64,000 nucleotides of DNA from Blasia pusilla (GCA_050084515.1 CM114274.1:40982001-41046000); one strand, 5' to 3'; shown: positions 34,326 to 46,107, numbered from the stretch's first letter. Numbers and translations: made by a program. Notes: generated from the letters alone by a model not told the origin.

Positions 34326-35900
34326 GTGTACTATTTAGAATGCTATGAAATAGATGAAGAGTCAGCACCTAGCAAACAGAGGTCGACCCGGGAGGAAGAG
34401 AAGCTAGGTCATAGCACATACCAATTCACGGAAAATATGGTTCAAGAAAAAGACTACGTGCAGGTCTTAATTACAAGTCAGAAGTCTCTACGCCTCTCGG
34501 CAAATTTGTCTCCAGTAGACCTCATTAAGTATAAAAACTTATTTTTTGAGTATTTGGATGTGTTTTCCTACTCCATGGATGAAATGACAAGCATCCCAAC
34601 ATGGTATGGTGTACACCGGATTGATCTAAAAGAAGGTGCGGTCTCGGTACGGATGAGGCAGTATCGCCTCAACCCAAAGTACTTATTGTTAGTCAAGGAC
34701 GAAATCAACCAGCGTCTTGAAGCAAGAATAAGTTATTCTGTGTTAAGTAGCGAGTGGGTGTCGCCCATTGTAATTGTACCCAAAAAAAAAGGGAAAAATC
34801 AGAGTATGCCAGGATTTTCGGAAATTGAATTTGGCCACCTTAAAGGACCATCATCCCCTACCTTTCACTGACAGTATTTTGGACAAAGTCGCCATCTACG
34901 AGCGTTATACCTTTTTGGATGGATACTTGGGTTATAACCAAGTATCAATAAGATAAAAAGATCGGCCCCTCACAAATTTCACCACGGACTGGGGCACCTT
35001 CGCGTATTGTGTGATGCCGTTTGGGTTGTGCAATGCGCCAGCCACCTTCCAACGGATGATGATCACCATCTTTCAAGAGTATCTGCGGAAGTTTGTTGAA
35101 ATTTTCCTAGACGACTTTTGTATCTTCAGTACAGAAGCCGAACACTTGGAAAAAATAGAATTAACCCTCGCTCGTTGTCACGAAGGGCATTTGTCCCTCC
35201 ATCCGGAAAAATCGTATATTGCCATGAAACAAGGGATTTTGTTGGGACACAGAGTGTCCGCCCAAGGAATTGAAGTCGACAAGGCGAAAGTGGATATTAT
35301 CGTCGCATTGGAACCACCCACAAATCTCAGAGAATTGAGAGGGTTCTTGGGACACGTCGGATATTACCGACGGTTTATTAGGGATTATGCGGTGAAAGCA
35401 GGAGCCCTAACCGCGTTACTTAAAAAAACTATCGAATGGGAGTGGACCCCACCCTGCCAAGCGGCATTTTAAGCCTTAAAGGAAGCATTGCAAAAGGCTC
35501 ATGTACTTTGGTCCCCCGATAGGACCAAACCCTTCCACGTATATGTGAACATATCCTCGTTTGCCATTCGAGTGGTGCTCAACCAACTTGATGATAAAAA
35601 ACATGATTACCCGGTTTACTACGCAGGCCGACAACTATCTTCAGCGGAACAAAAATACACAACTACCGAACTGGAGGCGTTAGGCATGGTCTTCTCGTGC
35701 AAAAAGTCCCATCATTATTTATTAGGGTATGAGTTTGTCTTTCATGTAGATCACTTCGCACTCCGACCATTAATGGTTAAGTCGGACCTATCAGGTTGCA
35801 TTGCACGATGGATCCTGTTAATCCAAGACTTCACATTTGATGTCATTACCCGTGCCGGAAGAGTTCATACCAATGCAGATTTTCTTTCCTGGTTGAGGAT
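34326..35900 (+). pseudogene. Gypsy reverse transcriptase and RNase H (Tat/Athila-like)
   Basis: RT runs from FFEYLDVFSYSMDEMTSI through ISYSVLSSEWVSPIVIVPKK, VCQDFRKLNLATLKDHHPLP, YTFLDGYLGYNQVSI and GTFAYCVMPFGLCNAPATFQ to the catalytic FLDDFCIF. The connection domain reads LRELRGFLGHVGYYRRFI. RNase H follows with VYVNISSFAIRVVLNQ, TTTELEALGMVFSCKKS and FHVDHFALRPLM. Breaks are a frameshift near 34800, TAA near 34956, and TAA at 35470-35472 between RT and RNase H. The domain order and lack of a chromodomain suggest the Tat/Athila side of Ty3/gypsy. Confidence 0.9.
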
Positions 35901-36059
35901 GATGAACGCGGACCTCACACAGTCCATGGATGATACCTTTCCCGATGAGGACCTATTCCAGATCACGGAGGACCGATTGTGCCATTCCTTTTATGAAGAT
36001 ATTTTGCGTTTCTTGATTACTCTGCGACTTCCCGCCCCTATGACAGCGGAGGAACGAGC

Positions 36060-37256
36060 AGTCTTTTTACATAAGATAGGACCCTATGAGATATGTCAAG
36101 GGGTAATATTCAAATTAGGTGCTGATGAAGAGTATCGGCGATGCTTGGAAGCAAAAGAAATCCCCCAAATCATCAGAGCCATGCATGCGGCTGATTCTGG
36201 TGGACACTACGCTGTCAAAAATACCGTTAAGAAAATCTTGGCCGCACGTTACTGGTGGCCAACTATGTACAAAGATGTAGGTAACTTTATTCAAAGTTGT
36301 GATGCATGCCAAAGAGCGGGTCGACCAACGGCTATCTCAAGGTGGCCTTTGATACCCATCATGCCGCTAGCTCCTTTTGAAAAATGAGGTATTGACTTTA
36401 TAGGCCCTATTTCACCCGCTACCCGCCACACAAGGCAAAAATATATTTTGATAGCTACCGATTATTGTACCAAGATGGTGGAGGCGGTGGCCACGCGCAA
36501 AGATGATAGTGAAGCCATGGCCAAATTTTTATACGAAATGATTATCACTCGGTATGGCTGCCCGTTGGAATTGGTAAGTGACAAAGGCACCCATTTTCTG
36601 AACCAGACTATTGAGTCTTTAACGTCACACTTTCTAATTAAACATCGGAAGACCATGCCCTACAAACCTAAAGCCAACGGGTTGACTCGGAAATGTAACG
36701 GAGTGATCTGTCGAATATTAAATCGATTGACGATTACGTATTCCTATGATTGGGACATGAAAATTGCCGCCGCATTGTGGGCCTATCGAACAGCCAAGAA
36801 GGTTACTAAAAAGTATACCCCGTTCTTCCTGACTTATGGCGTCCATCCCTTGACACCTATTGAATGGGCTTTGCCCACGTATCGTGTGTTGGAAGGAACA
36901 CGAACTGGGCGGCCGCCGAGGTTTTCCAGGGAAGGAATGAGACCTTAGTCGCGTTGGAGGAAGCCCGCACCTTGGCTCTACGCCAGACCAAACGTGCACA
37001 AGACGAACGCAAACGACGTTACGACTGACATCTCGGGCCGCAATCTATAAGCGTTGGAGACCTGGTGCTGTTATATGATAACCGACAGATAAAGAACCCC
37101 GGAAACTTAAAATTGAACTAGATGGGACCATACCAAGTATTGGCCATATATGATAACAGATCACTGCAGTTGGGGACCTTACAGGGCGAAGCACTTCCAA
37201 CTTGTGTCAATGGGATGCATGTTTGGCGGTATCATGAGCCACAACCCTACTCGAAC
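36060..37256 (+). pseudogene. Gypsy integrase (element at 31-39 kb)
   Basis: The zinc-binding part reads HAADSGGHYAVKNTVKKILA and CDACQRAG. The core is GIDFIGPI (first Asp), LVSDKGTHFLN (second Asp), then a region where the usual catalytic Glu context (NGxxER) reads NGLTRKCN, so Glu is lost. A TGA at 36385-36387 replaces the expected Trp before GIDFIGP. The C-terminal tail ISVGDLVLLYDNRQIK, GPYQVLAIYDN and CVNGMHVWRY ends near 37256, without a chromodomain or PHD finger. Confidence 0.88.
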
Positions 37257-37559
37257 TAAAACCGGAGGGACGGGAGTGAGCGATTGCTTGGACCTTTGCT
37301 GAAGCGCGAAGCACAAGAGTATTGGAGCTTCTCAGAAGCGCAAAGCATACGAGTATTTGAGCTTCGCAGAATTGAGAAGCACCCAACCTACCTGTTCCGA
37401 TGGGATTTATCCATTCACGATGCCATGACCAAGAACCCGCATAGTGCTTGGCCTATATAAGCATCCTTGCTTAACCGGGCGGGTATTTTCATGACGAGGG
37501 CCACCAAAAAGTTGCGTAGCAGACCAAAGCGGGGCGCTCACCGAGATTGACCTACCACC

Positions 37560-39118
37560 ATGCCTCGTGAAGACTCTACGCCCATTCTGCAAAGTGCGGC
37601 CATGCCCCTAGTCAAGTTGTCACTAGAGTTAGTCGAAGCGCTTGAGGAGCGATCTTTGGCGAGTTTTTTTCGAGCAAAGTGGACCTTGACGTCCGGGGAA
37701 CTCCTCGGGGAGCTTCGCTCCTCTACTACAGAAGCCAAGTTTCGAAGAAGGGGTCTTCAGTATTGAGCTCAGCCACAACAATGGATGTCGGATGATTGGC
37801 GAGCAACTTATATGATCCCGGCCGCTCCAGAGTACGAGTATGACATTGAATTGATGGTAAAGCACTCATCATTTGTTGACACTCGGTTGTGTAACATCTG
37901 ATTGCCTTGGGAGAAATGGCTACAAGGCTACTTTGCTGTCTTCGCCATTGTTTGGACAGTTTTGCAAGCATTTGATGACTTTGTTTTATCCTACTCCTTC
38001 TTACTATCTGACGAATAAGCTCGTCAAGATGTGCTATATCCTTTGGAATCAGAACATGGACCCCGAAGCACCGGGAGTCGACTTCGCTTCTTTCGTGGAT
38101 GGGCACGTACGCGCAATGCTGGAAGCGCTTCATCCGAGCACGAAGTCCTTCCTGTATCCTTTTTTAATCCATTTGTACATTCATAAGCAGGAATTGACGG
38201 CCGACGAGGCACTAGATTGGTCCCAAGTTACTCCCGTACGTTTACCAAGAAAGAGCGAAAAGGGGTCCACCGGAAGCCGCGGAGTCACCCTGCCGCGCGA
38301 AGCAGCCCCTAAGCAACATCCGCATACTTCGGCTTCAGGAAAGGACGAGGAACTAACCAACTTTCCAAGACCAAAGTGCGGCCGCGTTAATTTTCAGACA
38401 CCCTCTCAAATAGAGCCCGCATCATAGGAGGACTCTGAGAAGATGCCTTGCGCTAGCGACCACTGCCCTGCTCTTCATCTCATGTCCCAGACAGCCAACG
38501 ACATGGTGTGGTTTCTGAATCTGGCTGTCCTTGTCATGAACCAACTACAACAAGTACTCCACTTGCACAACACAGCGGAGGTGGACTAGTATTTACAAGC
38601 GCTTGATGACCTCAACTGTAGGGCCCAAGCTTTGTCAGAAAACGAAGCACAGCGCAAAGTGGCGGAAACAAACCTTCAGCAGCAGGATCAAGAACTCCAA
38701 GACACCAAGACAACGCTTTGTAAAGTTCAAAGCGACTTGGTCCAAAGTTAGTACGAAGCTCAGAACGCACGCCAGTGGGAGAGCTTGGCGATTAACAGGG
38801 AGTGTGGGGCTGATCAGTTAGCTTTGCAGGTGAAGGAAGCTTTGCAACTTATCCAACAATACCGACACCAAGTGCATCTTATCAGCTACGAGTTCAAGAA
38901 ATTGGCAACACAGCATGCTCAGTCTTCGAAGTTGCTTCAAGAACAGCAAGAAACAAACAAAGACTTAATGGCATAGTGGTTAGAGGCTACGGGTAGGATC
39001 GCTGTCCTAGAGGCAAAACTGAAGCTGCTCAATGAAGTGCAGTTAGACTCGGAAGATGTCAAGGAGTTAGTCGACGAAGCAGGCAAGAGTTTTGATCATC
39101 AGAAGTCTTTCTTTCACG
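37560..39118 (+). pseudogene. Extra 3' ORF downstream of integrase, coiled-coil rich
   Basis: About 1.5 kb between integrase and the 3' LTR has coding character. It includes MPREDSTPILQ, LVEALEERSLASFFRAKWTL, KHLMTLFYPTPSYYLTNKLV, DFASFVDGHVRAMLEALHPS and a Gln/Glu-rich coiled-coil stretch near 38600-39080 (NEAQRKVAETNLQQQDQEL, LLQEQQETNKDL). Several stops interrupt it. Tat and Athila elements often carry an additional ORF here. Its function is unknown. Confidence 0.6.
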
Positions 39119-39672
39119 AAGTCCTTATGTTGTAGAAATGGTCCGAGCAAGGGAGTAGTACTCTCTCACGCTTGTATACACTTTGAAGCTTTCTCATTCT
39201 TGATGAAGTAGTAAAGCACTCATTTCTTCATTCTGATGTGCGATGCATATATCTGAGTATTCTTTTTGGGTCTGTAGAGTGAAGAGTGAATCAGGGAAAT
39301 CTTTCTCATTAATGGAATAATCAACATAGAGTTGAAGGAAATTTGTTTGACAGAGAGTAAACTTCCAAGACGGATTGAGTTCCGAAAGTAAGGAAAGCCA
39401 ACTTCCTTGTTGAGATCTCTGTGAGGTTTCTTGATGTCGAGAGGAAATCTACCTGAGCGTGCTGTCACTCCACTAGAGAGAATTGAGAAAAGAAACCTTG
39501 GTACTAAGAAAGATCCAAAGACATTGATAAGACATTGAATCTAAATTATTTATCCCTGAATACAACTATTACAACAGAATTGTAATTTGGAACTCTCTTT
39601 TCATCAAACAATGATCCTCTTGGGAATCAAACTCAGTAAACGAATGTAAAATTAAAACTCTTGTATATTATA
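39109..39672 (+). repeat. Partial 3' LTR (last 564 bp only)
   Basis: This copy matches 30554-31117 at equal length, with about 18 differences counted by eye. The first 723 bp of the LTR are missing. The internal ORF runs straight into the LTR sequence, so a deletion or template switch removed the LTR front. Confidence 0.88.
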
Positions 39673-40048
39673 GTTGGGCTTCAAAGAAGCAACCTACAGT
39701 TGCTTTATCTTCAACAGAGGCTGAGTACGGAGGAGCAACCAATGCAGCATGTGAGGCGGTGTGGCTTCATCGATTACTTGTTGAGATTGGTGTTAGTAAC
39801 TTAAGACCTAGTGTAATATATGTAGATAATATTATTAGCATCAAGCTTGCTAATAACCTTGTGTTTCATGGTGGTATAAAGCATGTTGAGGTGCACTATC
39901 ATTTTATCAGAGAAAAAGTGCTTGCAGGAGAAATTGATCTTGTGTATATAGGTACAGATTAGCAAATTGCTGATAACTTTACAAAGGCATTGTCTAGAGA
40001 TAAGAATGATGTAGGCGTTAGAGATATGAATATGAGCTTGAGGGGGAG
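39673..40048 (+). pseudogene. Copia RNase H, resumed after the gypsy insertion
   Basis: The frame reads WASKKQPTVALSSTEAEYGG, CEAVWLHRLLVEIGV, VIYVDNIISIKLANN and KHVEVHYHFIREKVL, the typical copia RNase H end. It stops at 39960, followed by IADNFTKALSRD and the polypurine tract. It is the missing 3' half of the copia element whose RT stops at 29494. Confidence 0.9.
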
Positions 40049-40360
40049 TATTGAAGATTGAGTTACAGTCAAGCTCATGAAACACCTGAACTACCATATT
40101 TTTTACTCACAAGAAGTAGGGAAGCTTAATCTTGGTTAGTCAGTTAAGCGCGATTATCTTAACCGAGGTTAGTTAATCACAATTAGTCTAACTCGAGACT
40201 ATGGTTAAGATTAGGGTTAGAGTGGCTTGTACATACCCTATATAATTGAGAAGGGGACCACCCTCCACTCATTCTCTCATTGCAAATTTTGCTCTCCATG
40301 GTAGTGTGAGAGTGTGAGAGTCGTTTCCCACCAGTTCTGCTTCTTTAGGAGTTTTCCACA
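40049..40360 (+). repeat. Copia 3' LTR (312 bp)
   Basis: It starts TATTGAAG right after GAGGGGGAG and ends TTTTCCACA, followed by the target duplication AGGAT. Confidence 0.92.
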
Positions 40361-40365
40361 AGGAT

Positions 40366-42420
40366 GTCTACCTGTTGAATCTATATCCCATCGCCAACCA
40401 CGGCAACTAGAGATCCCAATCTCCTAGGTGACCTCTCTAAAAGCCATACTAGCGCAATCCTCTCTTTACCGTCTGTAGAACCCTCTCTGCTAGTCCATCC
40501 GCCTCAGGATGATCTCGTGAAGTGGTGCGGTGGTCGATCAACGCCTAATCACATAAGGCTTGAAACTACCAACAAAGCTCCGTATCTTGGTCTGTGAACA
40601 TCTCAGCTGGTACGCCATAATGACTCAACACTTGATCTAGGAACCCAAATGCTACTCCCTCACTCGCTTTGTCAAGCAATGCAACCAACTCTATCCACTT
40701 CGAGAAGTGCTCGACCATCACCAATACATAACGACTATTGCGCTCTGTCAAAAGTAAAGGTCCTAAAAAATCCAAACTCCATCTATAACCTAAAACTATG
40801 ATTGGAAGTGGATGCAACTCTAGAGTCGAGGCATTGAGCGATGCTTGGACTCTATCACACACCATCCATCTGGCAACAAACTACTAAACGTCAGTCTGCA
40901 TGCCTTGCCACCAATAGTGTATCTAGAGCAAGCTATACGTCCGCTTTACTCCAAAATGATCCAACTCCTTATGGGCATGATGTGCCAAACGTGCTCTCTA
41001 TGAAGGATGAGGCACTACATGTACTTTACTATCCTCCCAAACTCGCAACACAAGTGTCCCCTCCCACCGGAACCATTGGGCTCACTATAGGATCCAATCT
41101 TGCTCTCTAGCATCCACTATGCTTGTTATGCTACCAATACGCAGGTACTCCAAGACTACTCCATCGTCCTGAATATCCCAACCACCTTTCGTCTCCTCAT
41201 CGGCCTCTAGATCTAAGGACTCTCCATCAAACCTCGCCATCGAAGTCTGAGCAATCTGGCTCTCCATAGCTTACAAGCCCAAATAGGCTGACGTGTGCCA
41301 TCTTTGTACAAACTCCTCATCACTCTCGCTATGCCAACGAGCTCCAGTTGCATCTCGCAAACTCGGGCATAGGTTATGGCTCAAACCATTTACATCCTGG
41401 TTGAGCGTCCTAAGTCTATGTACCACCTAGAAATCATAATCTTGCAACAACAGAGCTCATCTCACAAGCTTCCCTGTTAGCTTGTTGGACTCCATCAACC
41501 CCTTAAGTGGATGATGATCAGTAATAATGGTAAAGGGGTTGCCGAATAGATAACACCTGAAATGTGCGACAGCTCACACTACAGCCAAGCACTCACCCTC
41601 ATACGAGCTATACTTTGCCTCTAAAGTGTTGTTTTTGAGCGACTAGCGTAAGCCACCACAAACTCTCTACCCTCATGGTCATGTTGGGTGACCACAGGTC
41701 CAAGCCCCAACATGCTCTAGATGTCACTCATGCTCCTCAACTGTGGCGCTAAAGACTACGATGTCACCAATATAACATCTAGAAAAATCCAAACGTGCCA
41801 AGTTCCTATCCATGACCCTTTAAAACTCAACCGAGGCGTTCTTTAACCCAAATGGTAAGAACTGCCACTGGTACAAGCAATCCTTATCGTGAGGATCGAT
41901 GCCCCAAAATACCGTCTTCTACGTGTCCTCCAATCTGATAGGCAGTTGATGGTATCTAACTCAAAGATCAAATGAATTGAAGGCCTTGCATGCCCAATAA
42001 CATCAAAGATCTCCTCAAGGGTGGGCAAGACCTACCTATTGGACTTCGTCTGCCGATTGATAGGTCGCTAATCTCCACACATCCGACTATTTCATCTAGT
42101 TACCATGCACATCCTTCTTGGTGGATATGACAATAGCAGATGCATACTCTTTGTGCGACATCTCCACTAGTCTTGATCCAACCAAGTCCTAGCTCCTACT
42201 CTGAATCAAAGCCCTCTCCATATCATTGTATTTATAGGGTCGTCGGAAGATTGGTATGTCGCTAGACAACTCGGTGCGGATCCTTGGATCCCTCAGCCCA
42301 ACGACTATAATCTGTCGCATCCTCAAATGATGCTCATGAGGTCCTCTTAAACTGAAATCCATGTCAAGAAATTCAGGTCCATTTCCTGACCAAAGACATG
42401 CCCACCTGATGTGCACTCAT
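40366..42420 (-). pseudogene. E1 integrase core, RNase H and reverse transcriptase
   Basis: This is the older gypsy copy, minus strand. Integrase reads GYRWSLDFLGPLLL (first Asp), VLVMVEHFSKWIELVALL and VPAEMFTDQDTELC (second Asp). RNase H reads as broken pieces around 41400-41750. RT remnants at 41760-42330 include KFLPFGLKNASVEF-like and MPTLEEIFDVIGHARPS sequence, matching MPTPKEIFDAVGHAK of E2. Frameshifts are frequent. It joins the PHD part at 25225-25837 across the copia element. Confidence 0.85.
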
Positions 42421-42429
42421 CACCACGCG

Positions 42430-42915
42430 GGACCTTGAATCGCCCCAAAATCAGCACATTCCCCAAAATGTATGTTGGAGAACAAGACTGATGCTCCTGC
42501 AAGTGTCGCAAGATCCGCATCATCTCCCCAAAAAACTTGGATCAAGTGTCAGCTAATCCGCTACCTCGTCCAACACTCAATTGGACTTGACACGGCCAAC
42601 CACCAATGACCAAATCTATGGTCCCTACCCGTTCCAGGTCCTACGCCCCCAACAATGAAATGTCCCTCAGTAAGGAACTCTGGTATCCCTAGACGACGGA
42701 CGCAGATAACAAGTCGGGAAATCGGAGGCGTAACAGCACCACATGGTGAAGTGAAGTGCGCCTTGCAATATCATCAATATATCTTAACGTACAAGTACTG
42801 GTGCACGCGCACCCTAGCTTGCAAAACAACAGTTAAGCAAGTGTTGATCCCTCCAAGGAGATCCAACGCGCGAATACCCTCCTCTAGGATACATCACACA
42901 ATCGGGGTGGTGTCC
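42430..42915 (-). pseudogene. E1 cytosine-5 DNA methyltransferase relic
   Basis: Read on the minus strand from about 42915, EEGIRALDLLGGINTCLTVV and VHQYLYV match motif I and its continuation in E2 (EEGVRVLDLFGGISTGLAAI, VHQYLYV). Then IWSLVVGRVKS, in a neighbouring frame GGWPCQ, is motif IV with the catalytic Cys. Further on YILGNV stands where E2 has YILENV (motif VI, Glu to Gly). The region downstream of motif VI is deleted and joins RT almost directly. This second, independently decayed copy shows the methyltransferase is a family trait. Confidence 0.8.
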
Positions 42916-43258
42916 AAAGGGGTCGTAGTAGCACACCGATTCCTCTGACTCGTCATGCTAGGGTGCAAACGTCTGACTCCACACTGTCTACACATGCGCC
43001 CTCATCGAATAAACATCGGAGCTCCTCACTCAAGCCCAACAGCGGCACCTCTCATCCACGAAATGATGCAGCTACCATAAAACTCCTTTCCCTAGAAGTG
43101 TCAGGCGTGGGGGTGTCCTCTGCATGGACATGCCCCTCAATCAAATCAGAAGGCCACTTGATGGCGTTGCTAAATGCTGCTAAAGTCCCCGTCTCTCTTG
43201 GCCGTCGCTTAATCACTCTACCCGTGAATCAAATGGTAATAAACAAAGTCCTCCATCA

Positions 43259-43516
43259 TCAAATTTCCATCGTGATCGATACAAACTCATCTGTACGATG
43301 TCCTAGGTGAATCTTCACCACAACCTCCAATCGAGTGATGAATTGTGTGGTACTTGCTCCACCCAAGGATGTCTGTATCTTGAATGGACAACGCTCCACT
43401 TCGGCCCTTGTTAGGCCCAACCTTGTAAATGCCGCCTTCCCCAACATCAAGGGTTGCGCTCCTAAATCTAACAAGGCACGCTTCGGACAAAAAAATCTAC
43501 CTCCTGGACTCACCAA
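43259..43516 (-). pseudogene. E1 aspartic protease
   Basis: The frame reads ALLDLGAQPLMLGKAAFTRL, then CPFKIQTSLGGASTTQF. The active-site DSGA seen in E2 (LLDSGAQPLMLGKAA) is DLGA here, a disabling change. It lies between gag and the methyltransferase relic, as in E2. Confidence 0.8.
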
Positions 43517-43682
43517 CTGAAAGATTTATCCCTCGTTATCTAGAAACACAACACCTAGAGCAACCATGGCACACTCTATCGTGGGTCTAGCTGGCATCTC
43601 CGCCATCCTAGCTAGCAGCCGCAACCTGCCATGAATCTGAGGAGGACGGCCTGAGCATCGGCTCCAAGGGCAGGTCCATCAC

Positions 43683-44540
43683 CTACTCTGCAATCACCTT
43701 GGAACGCGACGCAAGAATACCATCTCCACGCTCACATAGCGTAGCGACCAGCCAGAAAACCTTCGAGAGCGTACCTCTCAACGTCATAACATCAAAAGCA
43801 GAAAACAGCGGAGCACGGTACACCATCATCGATGTCTCCCTCGACGCGTCTAGGTGGTGGAACTCTACCTCCTCCACGGGCAAATCCATCTCCTCGTCCC
43901 TCAACGGGACCACCTAGTGCACGACCTCTAGGCCCAACTGGACCGGCAACTCGCTCTGGTGCCCTCTCTGGCCCTCGGTTCGGACGCAACTTAGGGTGTA
44001 GACTTAAGCATCACTTTGGAAGAGGAAGTAGCCTCTCCTGACTCCTCCTCCTCATCTGGGAACGGCTTTGTCCATGATACATGGTGTGAGTCAAAGTAGA
44101 ATCTCCATGTCTCAATCTCCTTGGCATATCTATGGGAGAACTAATGGTAATCGTCCATGGGCACTTCCTCTAAATGTTGGAACATACCGTTCCATGCTGT
44201 GAACGAGTTGAACTTTCTAGAGTTCCTAGCCCGTTGTGAGTCACACCAACTCCTAAACTCCGCAATGAAGTCATGTAATTCTTGTGCCTATAGAACCCAA
44301 AAACCTATGCGGTCCTCTACCCTGATCATCCATCTCGTACTCCCAAACGGTAGGACCACTCACTTTGTGCCATGATGCACCAACAAACTTCTCTACACTC
44401 TCCTTCTCGTCCAAAGATGGCACAAAAGGAGGTCGAGGCAGTCCCTCACGTGGAGATCCTTGAAACCTCGCGCCACTCCGCGTAACCCTGTGGAGCTACT
44501 GTCATGTCCACCACCTTGCCTCTCAAAGTCCCGAAAGGAT
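43683..44540 (-). pseudogene. E1 gag region
   Basis: At 43683-43913 the frame ends APLFSAFDVMTLRGTLSKVF, aligning with TPLFSALELATLGVG of E2. Upstream a Pro/Arg/Gly-rich stretch (about 43920-44010) matches the E2 nucleocapsid-like linker. Frames at 44.1-44.5 kb are broken. E1 appears to retain more 5' gag sequence than E2, but its 5' LTR was not found next to it. Confidence 0.6.
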
Positions 44541-44544
44541 GTTG

Positions 44545-45271
44545 TGATGACCCTTATGCCCCTCTTAGACGATCACTCTCAACCTCACGAGTAATCACTC
44601 AATCACTCAAACTAACATACGACACTCAATCTACACTCTCTCCTTGAGACGTGTGCTGTGCGGCAACAAGAGAAGGATAGATCGGTGAGATCTAGTAGAG
44701 CGTCTTCAAGAGTAGTGGAGGACAGGCCTAGGAGGTCGAGGATGACCTGCTGAGGCCCTAGGAAACCGGAGAGAGCAGGTTTCCCCTTCGTTTTGGCTCA
44801 TTTGGAGCCATATTGAGGAACTTACTATTTCAGGTAAGTACTATTTTGAGTATATGATCGACTTTATATTTTTGTTAAGTGGCCCTTGACCTCCTACATC
44901 AGGTCAAGAGCCAAAGAGGTGACTTGGGAGAATAGGTTACCATGGAGAGAGCTTGGGAGAGGGGAGGGGTATATATCCCAAGGAGAGAGAGCTTGAGAGC
45001 TCATTCTCTCTTTGTTGAACCTCTTGGCATGAGGCGGCGGAGCTATGGTCCCTTGCCTTGTGAGTGTAACTGAAGCCTCTCATTAGGAGAGTGGGTTTGG
45101 TTTGACATGAAAGAGAGTGCACACCTTTGAGTGCTATGGTGTGAGATTATGTAGAGAGAGATTGGATCTTACTTTACAAAGAGAGAATGAGAGAGAATGT
45201 GAGAATGAGAGAGTGAGAGAGCTTCATGGGTGAGCTCACTGGTCACTCGTTGTTTTTGCAGGTTGGGACCG
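44545..45271 (+). repeat. Solo-LTR-like insertion in opposite orientation
   Basis: It begins TGATGACCCTTATG and ends TTGGGACCG, flanked by TGTTG at 44540-44544 and 45272-45276. Its segment at 44640-44850 is the inverse of part of the E1 LTR at 24.7-24.9 kb, so it belongs to a related LTR family inserted in the other direction. The non-canonical right end (CG rather than CA) leaves the exact boundary open. Confidence 0.6.
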
Positions 45272-45275
45272 TGTT

Positions 45276-46030
45276 GTTGTGCGCATACATATCGCTACAC
45301 AACATACATCGCTCGTCACATCTACACCACACAACACCGATCTTCCCCACACACGGGTCGATCCACACATGTACAAAAATGAACTCATACATATACATGG
45401 AGATCACACAACAAAATAAAGAGTAGTAAAAACGGCACACCCGGCCTAAAACTCCACTCCTCAATCTACATCGGCATATCGAGCCTTGTCCACCCTGTGC
45501 TATCAAGGAATCCGGACGCTAGCACCCTAGTCCTAGCTCACACACATACAAGGGAGGTGCTCCAACGGCCCAACATGAGAAAGATGGCTTAGGAAAGCCA
45601 TCTTCCTCTCTTATATAGGTTGGGAAGAGCCAAAAGGCTCAAACCCTAAAAATAGCCCTTCCCTTGGTAACTGTACATTGGCGACACAGTTACTAGGGGT
45701 GTGACAGTCAACAAGTCACCCGGCTGTAAAAGACCTCAACATGAAAGTCGTCAGAAACGACGTTCCTGACACAATGGACCTATCCTCAACCTCATCCGAC
45801 ACTGTGGGAAAAATTTACACTCAAGATAGTCCGTTGGCTCCTACGCCCTATCCACGATAGATCTCGGCCTATCGACTACTCAGATGTGACAATTGTCGTG
45901 CGCATACATATCGCTACACAACATACATCGCTCGTCACATCTATACCACAAAACACCGATCTTCCCCACACACGGGTCGATCCACACATGTACAAAAATG
46001 AACTCATACATATACATGGAGATCACACAA
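45276..46030 (-). repeat. E2 3' LTR, with a 140-bp segment repeated at both ends
   Basis: Read on plus, the block from GTGCGCATACATATCGC to GATCACACAAC occurs at both 45279-45417 and 45897-46031. Between the copies lie about 470 bp with the LTR landmarks seen at 6.3 kb. The polypurine tract abuts the right copy. Either the LTR is 755 bp with terminal direct repeats, or a 618-bp LTR (45276-45893) lies next to a second truncated LTR. Confidence 0.75.
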
Positions 46031-46031
46031 C

Positions 46032-46044
46032 CGCCCCCCTAGTT
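46032..46044 (-). other. E2 polypurine tract
   Basis: The minus strand reads AACTAGGGGGGCG directly before the LTR, equivalent to the E1 tract at 25044-25055. Confidence 0.75.
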
Positions 46045-46107
46045 GGCAGTTGGATCCCCCTAACTCCAGATAGAAAATATCACATCTCTCTGACATGACC
46101 TACTACC

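Larger units (their letters stand above)
25843..40360 (+). mobile_element. Ty1/copia retrotransposon, nested in E1 and itself interrupted
   Basis: Two 312-bp LTRs bound the element (25843-26154 and 40049-40360). Both start TATTGAAGATTGAG and end TTTTCCACA. The 5-bp target duplication AGGAT is intact at 25838-25842 and 40361-40365. A polypurine tract TTGAGGGGGAG precedes the 3' LTR. Inside, the copia order gag, protease, integrase, RT, RNase H is seen, but RT is split: its front ends near 29494 and RNase H resumes at 39673. The gap is filled by gypsy DNA. Part of copia RT, including its catalytic YVDD region, is missing. Stops in all domains show it is inactive. Confidence 0.92.

Noticed and set aside
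37873-38427. Envelope gene in the inner gypsy element
   Set aside because: No signal peptide, transmembrane helix or cleavage site is visible; the segment is better described as an extra ORF with a coiled-coil end.
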